From Bin5 sp963662575 (GTDB lineage Bacteria; Chloroflexota; Anaerolineae; Caldilineales; Caldilineaceae): 64,000 nt of DNA. Location: the NCBI GenBank assembly GCA_963662575.1, contig OY759723.1, forward strand, positions 5,456,001 to 5,520,000, read 5' to 3'. Positions within the stretch are counted from its first letter, which is position 1. The number at the start of each line of letters is the position of its first letter. Positions 23,546 through 32,663 of this stretch are shown in pieces. The translations under genes and the position numbers were made by a program. The notes beneath the pieces were generated by a model, which saw only the letters and a program-made list of their open reading frames with translations, was not told where the DNA came from and ran no database searches.

Positions 23546-25537
23546 ATGAAGAAGCATGTGATTACTCGACGCCAATTCATTCGCCTGTCCAGCATGACGG
23601 CCCTCGGTAGTGTGCTGGTCGCGTGTGGTGCGGCCGAAGCGCCCGCTGAGGAAGCGGCGGAAGCACCGGCAGAGGCTGAAACAGCTGCAGAACTGCCGGC
23701 CGCTACTTCAGGCCAGTACAGCGAGAGCCCAACCAGCGCCGAGCTTGTCAGCGCCGGTGAGCTGCCCCCTGTGGAGGAACGGTTGCCTGCGAATCCGCTG
23801 GTCTGGGCCGACTACGATGTAGTCGCAATGGAGAAGGAGCAGGGCAAATACGGCGGCACGGTCCGCATCGGCAACGCAGGCGGCATCAACGGCCTCGCCA
23901 CGTTCGGCCTGGCCCGCTACACTGCTGACGATACCCGTACTTTCGTAGCCGACATGGCCGACAGTTGGGAAGTATCCGACGACGCCACCAGCTTCACTTT
24001 CCACCTGCGCGAAGGCCACAAGTGGTCTGACGGGACGCCTTTAACCGCCCACGACATGCAGTGGTACTACGATAACGTCATCCACTCGGATTATCTGGAT
24101 GCGCCGATGGGGTGGGCAGGGATGGAGACCACGACCGACAAAATCGTGGCGGTCGACGACTTCACCGTCCGCTTTGAGTTCGCCAACCCAAACTCCCTGT
24201 TCCTCGAACTGAGCCGCGGCGTTGCCGGCGGCGAAGCTGGTCTGTGGAGCCAGTCAGCGCCGCACTATGTGCAGAAATACCATCCCGATTACAACCGGAT
24301 GGACAGCTACGACGATCCCAAGGAGCAGTTCCAGAAGGAAGTACAGGACCGACTGCCATTCCGGATGACCATTCAGGACCCCGAGCGCCCGGTCCTCTGG
24401 GGCTGGAAGCCGCTTGAATACGCCGAGGGGCAGCTTGCCCGCCTCGACCGCAACCACTACTTCCACTGCGTAGACCGTTGGGGTCAGCAGATGCCATATG
24501 TCGAAGTAATGGAGAATCTACTGCTTGGCTCACGTGACAAGGATGTTATTTTACTTAAAATCGTGGCCGGCGAGACCCATTGGGAGCGCCGTCTCGGCTC
24601 GGTTACGGACGTTCCTTTTCTCAATGAACAAGCGGGTGACACGCTCGATTTCATCTACACGATCAAGCCCGAGGGCGCCCAGCAGGGCATTTACTTCAGC
24701 GCACACGCCGACGATGCCAACATGGATGCCCTCCTCAAGCAAGCCGACTTCCGCCGCGCACTATCTATCTCCGTCGATCGGGCCACCATCAATGAGACAG
24801 CCTACTTTGGCCTTGGTAAAATCGGTCACGGCTTCAGCCTGCCCGGCGTCTTTGACCCCGAGATCGATGGCAAGTGGGTCGAATTCAATCTTGATGCCGC
24901 CTCTCAGATGCTCGACGACCTGGGCCTTACGGAGAGGGACGACGAAGGCTTCCGCACGTATGAGAACGGCGAAACCATGACCTTCATCCTCGGTTCCGCT
25001 CCAGGCTGGCATCCGGGTGCGCAGGAATCGGCGGAGATCGCCGCGGAGGGCTGGAACGAAATTGGACTGCGTACCGTCGTCACAGTCGCGTCGCCCGGCG
25101 ACATGATCGCGGAATGGAGAGAGGGCATTTCGCACGCCTACGTCCGTTCCAGCATAGGCGGCGACGTCATGTTCGACCTCAAGCACAGCACTGGCCTGCG
25201 CTGGGGCGCGCCCTCCTACCGCTGGTGGGTGACAAGGGATTTGCCTGCGGATGAGGTACAGGGCGTTGAGCCGCCCGACGATCTGAAATACTTCCTTGAA
25301 CTGGGTGACAAGATTCTCAGCGTCATTAGCGAGGAAGAACGCGAAGCGTTGATCCACGAACGCCGCGTCTGGATGGCCGATTCCTGCTGGTTCATCGGCA
25401 TGGTGCAGACGGTTCCCCACGTTCTCATCGCAAACAAGAAGCTGCGCGGCATTTGGGGCAGGGAAGAGGAGATTCCCTGGAAGCTCGGCGCGGGAGACGA
25501 GGAATTCTGGCCCCGTTCCTGGTTCTGGACTGAATAA
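23546..25537 (+). CDS. Family 5 ABC solute-binding lipoprotein (oligopeptide type)
   Basis: A 663-residue Dpp/Opp-type binding protein, longer than the usual ~550. It has a twin-arginine-like signal (ITRRQFIRLSS, residues 6-16) and lipobox Cys27 (LVAC), then an Ala/Glu linker. The family block EGHKWSDGTPLTAHDMQWYY is clear, and ALSISVDRATINETAYFGLG is the second-lobe signature. It likely binds peptides or other large organic solutes for the permeases and ATPase encoded next. The ATG follows AAAAAGGGAG. A large hairpin separates it from the permease genes, which would let the binding protein be made in excess. Confidence 0.92.
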   Translation: MKKHVITRRQFIRLSSMTALGSVLVACGAAEAPAEEAAEAPAEAETAAELPAATSGQYSESPTSAELVSAGELPPVEERLPANPLVWADYDVVAMEKEQGKYGGTVRIGNAGGINGLATFGLARYTADDTRTFVADMADSWEVSDDATSFTFHLREGHKWSDGTPLTAHDMQWYYDNVIHSDYLDAPMGWAGMETTTDKIVAVDDFTVRFEFANPNSLFLELSRGVAGGEAGLWSQSAPHYVQKYHPDYNRMDSYDDPKEQFQKEVQDRLPFRMTIQDPERPVLWGWKPLEYAEGQLARLDRNHYFHCVDRWGQQMPYVEVMENLLLGSRDKDVILLKIVAGETHWERRLGSVTDVPFLNEQAGDTLDFIYTIKPEGAQQGIYFSAHADDANMDALLKQADFRRALSISVDRATINETAYFGLGKIGHGFSLPGVFDPEIDGKWVEFNLDAASQMLDDLGLTERDDEGFRTYENGETMTFILGSAPGWHPGAQESAEIAAEGWNEIGLRTVVTVASPGDMIAEWREGISHAYVRSSIGGDVMFDLKHSTGLRWGAPSYRWWVTRDLPADEVQGVEPPDDLKYFLELGDKILSVISEEEREALIHERRVWMADSCWFIGMVQTVPHVLIANKKLRGIWGREEEIPWKLGAGDEEFWPRSWFWTE

Positions 25538-25604
25538 CAGTCGCTGCTCGTTGGCGGGTATCTCGTTCGCGGCCTATAGACAGTTTAGCATCATGTAGAA
25601 TACG

Positions 25605-25665
25605 GAGCCTTTCACAGATCTTCACCTGTTGGACTCACCCGTTGATCTGTGAAAGGCTCTTTCTT
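25605..25665 (+). terminator. Long-stem terminator/attenuator hairpin
   Basis: Perfect 16-bp arms GAGCCTTTCACAGATC (25605-25620) and GATCTGTGAAAGGCTC (25644-25659) with a 23-nt loop, followed by TTTCTT. It lies between the binding-protein stop (25537) and the first permease (25827), consistent with partial termination. Confidence 0.75.
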
Positions 25666-25826
25666 GGTCGCTTGCGTAGTTCCGCCGTCATGGCACAGTT
25701 GGATTTGGGCTGGTGGGCGTCAGGGTTCAGCACATTGGGCCGCAAACTGCGTTTTGACGGCCATGCATCGTCGGTTATCTTGAGTCACGATCCCGCCAGT
25801 CACAAGCCGTACATCTTTCGCTTTCG

Positions 25827-26822
25827 ATGAGAACCTACATTTCGCAGCGTTTCATCCAGATGATCATCGTCATGTTGGTGGTCATGCTGGTCAGCTTCAT
25901 AATCGTAGAACTCCCGCCCGGCGACTTCCTCACCACCCTGCGCGAGCAACTGACCGAGCAGAATGTTGATCCCAAAGTCATTGACTCGACCGTCGAAATG
26001 TACCGGGCGCGCTACGGCCTTGGCGAAAATTGGGTCATTCGCTTTGGCAAGTGGGCCTGGTCCCTCATGAAGGGCGACATGGGCTACTCCATGCAGCACA
26101 ATCGTCCCGCCAGTGAACTCATGGGCGAGCGCCTGAGCCTGACCATGTGGATCAGCATCGCTACCCTGGTCTTCATGTTCCTCGTCGCGGTTCCCATTGG
26201 CATGCTCTCCGCCATCAGACAGTACTCTGCCTGGGACCACTCCTTCACCTTCCTGGCGCTATTGGGTGTTTCCGTGCCCAGTTTTATCACCGCGCTCGTA
26301 TTTCTACTGCTATCCGTCACTCTGCTGGGCGCAACCACCGTTGCCGGCCTGTTTTCGCCCGAATATGTGACCGCTGAATGGTCATGGGCCAAGTTCGTGG
26401 ATATGCTCAAGCATGTCTGGATCATTCTGTTCATCGTCGGTCTGGGCGACACGGCCGGCACGATCCGCGTGATGCGCGCCCGCATGCTCGACACGCTTGG
26501 CGAACCGTATATCGACACTGCCCGGATGAAAGGGCTGTCCAGCGCCAAGATCTACTTTCGCCATGCCCTGCGCGTCGCCATCAATCCCATCATCTCCAGC
26601 ATCGGCATGCGCTTCCCACAGATCATCAGCGGCTCAACAATCGTCGCCATTGTCCTGACGCTGCCCCTGATCGGCCCGCTGTTGCTCGATTCACTTCTTG
26701 GCGAGGACGTCTACCTCGCCTGCAGCATACTCGTCGTCCTGACCCTGGCCCTCGTCATCGGCAACTTTCTCGCGGACCTCGCGCTGGCCTGGCTTGACCC
26801 GCGTATCCGTTTCGAAAGCTAG
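25827..26822 (+). CDS. ABC transporter permease, DppB type
   Basis: A 331-residue membrane protein with six hydrophobic segments. It starts MRTYISQRFIQMIIVMLVVM as in DppB/OppB, and has the BPD signature GDTAGTIRVMRARMLDTLGE then DTARMKGLSSAKIYFRHALR, the loop that contacts the ATPase. It forms the channel with the DppC-type protein 12 bp downstream. The start has no evident ribosome site. The C-terminus DPRIRFES is standard. Confidence 0.92.
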   Translation: MRTYISQRFIQMIIVMLVVMLVSFIIVELPPGDFLTTLREQLTEQNVDPKVIDSTVEMYRARYGLGENWVIRFGKWAWSLMKGDMGYSMQHNRPASELMGERLSLTMWISIATLVFMFLVAVPIGMLSAIRQYSAWDHSFTFLALLGVSVPSFITALVFLLLSVTLLGATTVAGLFSPEYVTAEWSWAKFVDMLKHVWIILFIVGLGDTAGTIRVMRARMLDTLGEPYIDTARMKGLSSAKIYFRHALRVAINPIISSIGMRFPQIISGSTIVAIVLTLPLIGPLLLDSLLGEDVYLACSILVVLTLALVIGNFLADLALAWLDPRIRFES

Positions 26823-26834
26823 AAGGAGCGTTGT

Positions 26835-27983
26835 GTGGCGCTAGACACTGCGGAAAACGGCACGCCCGCTCAGACCGAAACCGAGGCGGAAGAGCGCATC
26901 GACGTAACCAAACAGGTCTCCTATGGCCGCCTCATCTACCTGCGTTTCCTAAGAAACCATGCTGCCGTCGTCGCCGCCTTCGCACTCGTTTTCATCTACC
27001 TCATAACGCTGGCCTGCCCTTTCTTCGCCCCTTACGATCCCAGCACACGCTTCCTCGAAAAGGTCGCGCATCCCCCGCTCCTGCCCACTCTCATTGACGC
27101 CGACGGCCAGTTCCATCTGCGGCCATTCGTTTTCGCCACGGTGCAGTCACGCGACCCGAAAACGATGGAGCGGATGTACACGAAGGATACGACCCAGCGC
27201 TTTCCTCTGCGACTTTTCGTGCGTGGAGAGGAGTACACCTTCCTCTTCTGGGACAGCGACCTGCATCTATTCGGCGCGCAGGATTCGCCGGTCTTCATTT
27301 TAGGCACCGACACGCAGGGCCGCGATCTCTTCTCCCGCATCCTCTTCGGCGGTCGCATCTCAACCACCGTCGGCCTGATAGGCGTCACCATCAGCCTCCT
27401 TCTCGGCATCGTCATCGGCATGGCATCCGGTTACCTCGGCGGCGCCGTCGACGCCGTCATCCAGCGCGGCATTGAAGTACTCCTTTCCTTCCCCAGCCTG
27501 CCCCTGTGGATGGCGCTTTCTCTCTCTCTGCCGCGGCACTGGAATTCGATTCGCATCTTCCTGCTCATCACCATATTGCTTTCAATCGTCGGCTGGGGCG
27601 GCCTGGCCCGCGTCGTGCGCGGCATGACGCTCGCCGTCAAATCTGAAGAATTCGTCCTCGCATCCCGCATGGGCGGCGGCGGCACCTGGTGGATTCTGAT
27701 CCGCCACATCCTGCCCACCAATCTGAGCTACGTTATCGTGGCGGCAACTCTCGCCGTGCCCGGCATTATCCTGGGCGAAACTGCGTTGAGCTTTCTCGGC
27801 CTCGGCATCCAGCCCCCCATGATCAGTTGGGGTGTGCTGCTCCAGGACGCGCAGAAAGTCTCCTTTCTTTCGCAGATGCCCTGGCTGATTGCCCCGGCAT
27901 TCTTTATCATGGCGACCGTCCTCGCCTTCAATTTCATCGGCGACGGTCTGCGCGACGCGCTCGATCCGTATTCCAATTTTTGA
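26835..27983 (+). CDS. ABC transporter permease, DppC type
   Basis: A 382-residue permease, longer than typical DppC (~300) because of about 80 residues inserted after the first membrane segment (between PYDPSTRF and LGTDTQGRDLFSR). Core motifs GTDTQGRDLFSRILFGGRIS and VRGMTLAVKSEEFVLASRMG are classical. It starts at GTG 26835 with AGAAGGAG 7 nt upstream. The insertion includes several aromatic residues and probably faces outside; its role is unknown. Confidence 0.92.
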   Translation: MALDTAENGTPAQTETEAEERIDVTKQVSYGRLIYLRFLRNHAAVVAAFALVFIYLITLACPFFAPYDPSTRFLEKVAHPPLLPTLIDADGQFHLRPFVFATVQSRDPKTMERMYTKDTTQRFPLRLFVRGEEYTFLFWDSDLHLFGAQDSPVFILGTDTQGRDLFSRILFGGRISTTVGLIGVTISLLLGIVIGMASGYLGGAVDAVIQRGIEVLLSFPSLPLWMALSLSLPRHWNSIRIFLLITILLSIVGWGGLARVVRGMTLAVKSEEFVLASRMGGGGTWWILIRHILPTNLSYVIVAATLAVPGIILGETALSFLGLGIQPPMISWGVLLQDAQKVSFLSQMPWLIAPAFFIMATVLAFNFIGDGLRDALDPYSNF

Positions 27984-28027
27984 TTCGCACCTATTTTCGA
28001 CTGCATTTACTCGCCGTTCCCAGACTT

Positions 28028-30259
28028 ATGAACAACGCTCCAGATTCCGATAAAGTTTTGGATATCCGTAACCTCGAGGTCAGCTTCCGCTCGATTGCCG
28101 GCACAACGCGGGCGGTCAACGGCGTCAGCCTCGACGTGCGCAGCGGAGAGATCGTCGGACTGGTTGGCGAAAGCGGTTGCGGTAAGAGCGTCACCATACG
28201 CAGCATCGTCGGCCTTGTTCCCTCGCCGCCCGCTCGGTTCGAAAACGGCGAAATCTGGCTGCGCACTCGCCGCGGTATGACGGAGACGCTCTCCTTGTAC
28301 AAAGACACGAAGGCGCTGCGTCAAATCCGCGGGCGCGATGTCTCCATGATATTCCAGGAACCGATGCGCTCGGTTCACCCGATGATGACCATCGGACAGC
28401 AGATTACTGAGGGGATCCTCGAACACGAGGTCGTTGACCCCGCCGAAGCCTATGACCGCACCGTCGAAATGCTTGACCTTGTCGGCCTGCCCAACCCCGC
28501 CGGACAGATGAATCGCTATGCCCACGAGCTTTCAGGCGGCATGCGCCAGCGCGCCCTGATCGCTCTTGCCCTCGTTTGCCACCCCCAACTCCTGCTCGCG
28601 GACGAGCCGACGACCGCACTGGACGTAACCATCCAGGCTCAGATCCTCGAGTTGATCAGAGACCTGCGCGAGCGCATGAGCATGTCGGTGCTCCTTATCA
28701 CCCACAACATGGGCGTCGTCGCCAACCTCGCAGACCGGATCTCAGTCATGTATCTGGGCAAGATTGTGGAAACGGGCACGGTCGAGGAAATCTTCAAGGA
28801 GCCGGCCCACCCTTACACGCAGGGCCTACTCGCGTCCATGCCAAGCCTTTTCAGCCAGCCCAAGACGCACCTCCAATCCTTGCGGGGCGTCGTCCCCGAA
28901 CTTACCATGGTGCCCAAGGGATGTGTCTTCGCAGACCGCTGCCCCCATGTCATGCCCAAATGCGAGGAAACGCCGCCCGTGGTCGAACTGCGTGCCGACC
29001 ATAGCACCGCCTGTTGGCTCTATGCCGACGTCGAAGAGTCTCACGTCCCTGACGCCGCGACAACTCTGCCGTCCCTTTCAGGCGCCGGTACGCAGGCTGA
29101 TTCCGTGCAAAGTGTCGACGTGTTCCCGCTGTCCAAATCCGAGCCGGCGACAGACGCCACCCAGACACCACCCGCTGACAACGATTCCGTCCAGCTCCAG
29201 ATTGAGAACGTGGCGCTCCACTATCCTATTCTGAGGGGCCTTTTGCGGCGTCAGGTCGGCACGGTCCGCGCTGTAGACGGCGTCGATTTAACGATCCGCC
29301 GGGGCGAGACGCTAGGCCTTGTCGGCGAGTCCGGCTGCGGCAAGACTTCGGTTGGCCGCCTCGTTACCCGCCTTGTCGAGCCCTCAGCCGGTCAGATCCG
29401 CTTTGGCGCAGACGGTCACCTTGAAGAGATCACCCACATTTCGCAGAAGGAGATGAAGCGCGTCCGCCGTTCGATGGGAATGGTCTTTCAAGATCCACTC
29501 TCATCCCTGAACGCGCGCATGAATGTCCGCAACATCGTCGGTGAGCCGCTCATGTTACATGAGATGGCCAGAGGGAGAGCTGTCGATGACCGCGTCGGCG
29601 AACTGTTGGAGATGGTCGGACTGAGAGCGGCGCACCAGAGCCGCTTTCCCCATGCCTTCAGCGGCGGACAGCGGCAGCGGATCGCGATCGCCCGTGCCCT
29701 GGCCACCGAGCCGAATTTCCTCGTCGCCGACGAGCCGGTCTCCGCGCTCGATGTCTCGGTCCAGGCCCAGATTCTCAATTTGCTACTGACCCTCCAACAG
29801 CAACTCAGCCTGTCGATGCTCTTCATCGCCCACGACATCGCCGTCGTCCGCCATGTCAGCGACCGCATCGCCGTGATGTACCTCGGCAAGATCGTCGAAC
29901 TGGGCAACGCCCTCGAAATCTGCGTCCGGCCCGTTCACCCCTACACGGAAGCGCTCCTGGCCTCGATCCCCTTGCCCATGCCCGGGCTGGAAACTCTGCG
30001 CGAATTGCCCAAAGGCGATCTTCCCGATGCCGCCAACCCGCCTACCGGCTGCCGCTTTCACACCCGCTGTCCCTACAGCCAACCAATCTGCATCCAGGAG
30101 GAGCCGGCCCTGCGACCATTTGCTGATTCCGCAGACCACTTCGGCGCTTGCCACTTCCAGGATGAGCTGCACCTCCAGGGTGTTGAAGAGGGAGGCGAAA
30201 CTGGCACACCAGCGGTGCCGATTTCAGGGGAGAATATGAGCAACGGGCAGGGCACTTAG
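28028..30259 (+). CDS. Fused double ABC ATPase (DppD-DppF)
   Basis: A 743-residue protein carrying two complete ATPase domains normally encoded by separate dppD and dppF genes. First half: Walker A GLVGESGCGKS (~44-54), signature LSGGMRQR, Walker B LLLADEPTTALD, and an oligopeptide-family C-terminal Cys motif (CVFADRCPHVMPKC). Linker ~340-395 is Ser/Thr/Asp-rich. Second half: Walker A GLVGESGCGKTS (~430), signature FSGGQRQR (~545), VADEPVSALD, and CRFHTRCPYSQPIC. The frame is open upstream to 27689 but that part overlaps the permease gene; the ATG at 28028 starts MNNAPDSDKVLDIRNLEVSF, as expected. It energises the importer. Confidence 0.93.
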   Translation: MNNAPDSDKVLDIRNLEVSFRSIAGTTRAVNGVSLDVRSGEIVGLVGESGCGKSVTIRSIVGLVPSPPARFENGEIWLRTRRGMTETLSLYKDTKALRQIRGRDVSMIFQEPMRSVHPMMTIGQQITEGILEHEVVDPAEAYDRTVEMLDLVGLPNPAGQMNRYAHELSGGMRQRALIALALVCHPQLLLADEPTTALDVTIQAQILELIRDLRERMSMSVLLITHNMGVVANLADRISVMYLGKIVETGTVEEIFKEPAHPYTQGLLASMPSLFSQPKTHLQSLRGVVPELTMVPKGCVFADRCPHVMPKCEETPPVVELRADHSTACWLYADVEESHVPDAATTLPSLSGAGTQADSVQSVDVFPLSKSEPATDATQTPPADNDSVQLQIENVALHYPILRGLLRRQVGTVRAVDGVDLTIRRGETLGLVGESGCGKTSVGRLVTRLVEPSAGQIRFGADGHLEEITHISQKEMKRVRRSMGMVFQDPLSSLNARMNVRNIVGEPLMLHEMARGRAVDDRVGELLEMVGLRAAHQSRFPHAFSGGQRQRIAIARALATEPNFLVADEPVSALDVSVQAQILNLLLTLQQQLSLSMLFIAHDIAVVRHVSDRIAVMYLGKIVELGNALEICVRPVHPYTEALLASIPLPMPGLETLRELPKGDLPDAANPPTGCRFHTRCPYSQPICIQEEPALRPFADSADHFGACHFQDELHLQGVEEGGETGTPAVPISGENMSNGQGT

Positions 30260-30372
30260 CGGCGATTCCCACTCCTATTCGAGGGGGGGCAGGTCTGCAA
30301 TTCGATGGTCGATTTTCAGCACGTCATTCAGCAGTTCGTAAGGTCTCAATCTACGCCCGCTAAGGAGTTGCT

Positions 30373-31383
30373 ATGCCTGTCCAGATGGCCCAGTACGGCA
30401 CAAAACACTCACACGCTGCAGGCAAAGTGATCGCCATGCAGGCCAACCGAGATGTTGAACTGATCGGCGTCTTTGAGCCTGACACCGAACGCCGCGCGCA
30501 GCTCGCAAATTCCAATACCTGCTTTGCGACCGTCCATTGGTTCGAGTCGGCGCAGGAGATGCTCGCCGACCCAGCCATCCTCGCCGTAGCGTCCGAAGGG
30601 CTGAACATCGAGAGCCTCGATCAGACCGAGGAGATCGTGGCAGCAGGCAAGCACGTCTGGTACGATAAAGCTCCCGGAGACGACTGGGCACAGTGGCAGC
30701 GCGTGGTTGCCGCTGCCGGCGAGAAGAACCTGCTCATTCAAATGGGCTATATGTTGCGCTACCATGACGGTTTTCATCGGATCGCCGAGTGGGCCAAGAG
30801 CGGCCTCCTCGGCCAGGTCTACGCAATCCGCGCCCAGATGTCCACCAACAACCCCGCCGCCCGCCGCAAGCAAATTAACGCTCACCGCGGGGGCATTTTC
30901 TATGAGCTGGCCTGCCACATGCTCGATCAGATCATCTGGGTGCTTGGCAAACCCGAAAAATCTACCTGTTTTCTGCGGACAGATGACTACGGTACAGGCG
31001 AACGCGTCGAAGGGTTCGCCGACAACACACTGGGTGTTTTCGAGTTCGACCGGGCCATAGCGACGGTGGATATAGCGGCCATGGAAACGCAGCCGACGGC
31101 CCGCCGCTACGAGGTATACGGCACAGCGGGCAGTGCCATCATCATCGAGCCGTTTGAACCGGGATCGCGCATCCGTCTCTGCCTGGCAGAGGCTACCGAG
31201 GATTACGCCGCCGGTGTTCAGATGATCTCCTTCCAGAGCCGCTCACGCCAGGAACTATACGACCTGGAACTGGCGGCCTTCCTCCGCACCATCGCCGGCC
31301 AACAAAAACCGGACCGGTTGCCTGAACACGACCTTCTGGTACAGGAGACCCTGCTGCGAGCCGTCGGAACGCTGGTTGATTGA
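30373..31383 (+). CDS. Gfo/Idh/MocA family oxidoreductase
   Basis: A 336-residue predicted NAD(P)-dependent sugar or polyol dehydrogenase. It has an N-terminal Rossmann-like half (ELIGVFEPDTERRAQLAN) and the family's KP-equivalent at YDKAPGDDW, with the substrate domain containing HRGGIFYELACHMLDQIIW, where the His is the likely catalytic/base residue. The usual GxGxxG loop is altered (QYGTKHSHAAG), which occurs in divergent members. AAGGAG precedes the ATG. It lies between the oligopeptide importer and an MDR dehydrogenase, suggesting the three act on one imported compound. Confidence 0.8.
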   Translation: MPVQMAQYGTKHSHAAGKVIAMQANRDVELIGVFEPDTERRAQLANSNTCFATVHWFESAQEMLADPAILAVASEGLNIESLDQTEEIVAAGKHVWYDKAPGDDWAQWQRVVAAAGEKNLLIQMGYMLRYHDGFHRIAEWAKSGLLGQVYAIRAQMSTNNPAARRKQINAHRGGIFYELACHMLDQIIWVLGKPEKSTCFLRTDDYGTGERVEGFADNTLGVFEFDRAIATVDIAAMETQPTARRYEVYGTAGSAIIIEPFEPGSRIRLCLAEATEDYAAGVQMISFQSRSRQELYDLELAAFLRTIAGQQKPDRLPEHDLLVQETLLRAVGTLVD

Positions 31384-31412
31384 AAGCAAACTACTGATTT
31401 TATCGGAGTGGA

Positions 31413-32378
31413 ATGATGAAATGTATCGGTATTGAGTTCCCGAAACTGGGCGAAGCCAGACTCTTCGATCTGCCCGACCCTCCCCAACCCGGCCCCACCG
31501 AGATTGTTACGCGAACGCTGTTTTCCGGTGTAACCAACGGCACCGAACGCCACACATTGATGGCCGATTTCGGCAGCCGCTTTCCGGCCCGCGCAGGTTA
31601 CCAGCATGTGAGCGTAATCGAGGCAGTGGGGCGTCGCGTCGACCAGTTCACGGCGGGCGAGACGGTGTTTCTGGGCAATCACGGCGGTCATCGGGGATGG
31701 CACCTCGTCGATCTCGCGGCCGCCAACGAGCGCGAGCGCATCTGCATCAAACTGCCGCCCGAAATCGAGCATGAGTTTTGCGCACTCTTTGGCATTGCGG
31801 GCGTAGGCTTCAGGCACTCGCGGCGCATCCGCGTCGCCGCGCCCATGCGTGTGTGGGTTGCCGGCCTGGGGTTGGTCGGCCAGTCCGTGGCGCAAGCCTC
31901 CCGCGCGCTCGGCGCCCACGTCACCGTCTCCGACGTCGACCCGCGCCGCCTGCAGATCGCCGCCCAACTCGGCGCTCACCGCGTGATCGACATCAACGAC
32001 GATGCCGCCATCGAGTCGCTCACTCAGGGCGGGCCATATGACCGCATCGTCGACGCCTGCGGCGCGCCCGACCTCTTCGACTTCATCTACGAGCACAAGC
32101 TCCTCGCGCTCTACGGCGCGATCGGCGCGCTCGCCGGTCGCCAACCGACCGTTTTTCACCAGACTATGCTTCACGCCTTACGCGCGTCAATCGAGTCATC
32201 GTCCCACTTTACGTTGGAAGATCTCGGGATTCTTAGCCACTTCTGCCAACTGGACACAGTTCGCCTTGAGCCGTTAGTGACACACCGCGTTTCGGTAGAC
32301 GAAGCCCCCGCCATCTACGCAACTATGCGCGACGATCCGGCTGCCCTCCTCGGCGTCATCTTCGACTGGCGAACTTAA
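31413..32378 (+). CDS. MDR superfamily dehydrogenase, BchC-like
   Basis: A 321-residue medium-chain dehydrogenase. The Rossmann part has VWVAGLGLVGQSVAQASRAL and TVSDVDPRRLQIAAQLGAHR; the N-terminal catalytic part has TLFSGVTNGTERHTL and FPARAGYQHVSVIEAVGRRV. The GHE zinc motif and structural-zinc cysteines of alcohol dehydrogenases are missing, so it may be zinc-independent, similar to BchC-type or sugar-linked MDR proteins. Tandem ATGs at 31413 and 31416 follow CGGAG; either may be used. Paired with the Gfo/Idh/MocA gene 30 bp upstream. Confidence 0.78.
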   Translation: MMKCIGIEFPKLGEARLFDLPDPPQPGPTEIVTRTLFSGVTNGTERHTLMADFGSRFPARAGYQHVSVIEAVGRRVDQFTAGETVFLGNHGGHRGWHLVDLAAANERERICIKLPPEIEHEFCALFGIAGVGFRHSRRIRVAAPMRVWVAGLGLVGQSVAQASRALGAHVTVSDVDPRRLQIAAQLGAHRVIDINDDAAIESLTQGGPYDRIVDACGAPDLFDFIYEHKLLALYGAIGALAGRQPTVFHQTMLHALRASIESSSHFTLEDLGILSHFCQLDTVRLEPLVTHRVSVDEAPAIYATMRDDPAALLGVIFDWRT

Positions 32379-32382
32379 ATGG

Positions 32383-32574
32383 GAGGAAGGTATTCGGATC
32401 TGTGTGGAGATCATAGAGGAGGTGAGGCAGATCGAGGGCGAGCATGGGGTTCACATCATGGCTTGCCGGCAGGAAGAGGCAGTTCCCGAAATTGTCGAGC
32501 GGTCGGGGATTTTGCGGAGAGGGGCAGCGAACGGCGGCCAGCAGGCGGAAACTGGGACGGGAATCCAGGAATAG
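32383..32574 (+). pseudogene. 3' remnant of a metF paralogue
   Basis: Beginning 5 bp after the MDR stop, this frame reads EGIRICVEIIEEVRQIEGEH then GVHIMACRQEEAVPEIVERS, nearly the same as the end of MetF at 22981-23130. I count about 20 mismatches over ~130 aligned bases. No start or upstream metF sequence exists; it ends at TAG 32572-32574 after an unrelated tail. It is a decayed fragment left by duplication or recombination. Confidence 0.85.
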
Positions 32575-32663
32575 GAACTGGACGCGTCTTCCAACGCAAG
32601 CGGCTTCCCAGGACGGCCGGCTATTGCAACTGTCAGTCGGGGTTCATGGTTGACCGGTAGGAC

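Noticed and set aside
27689..28027. N-terminal extension of the fused ATPase
   Set aside because: Overlaps the DppC gene in another frame and shows no family similarity; the ATG at 28028 gives a normal ATPase start.
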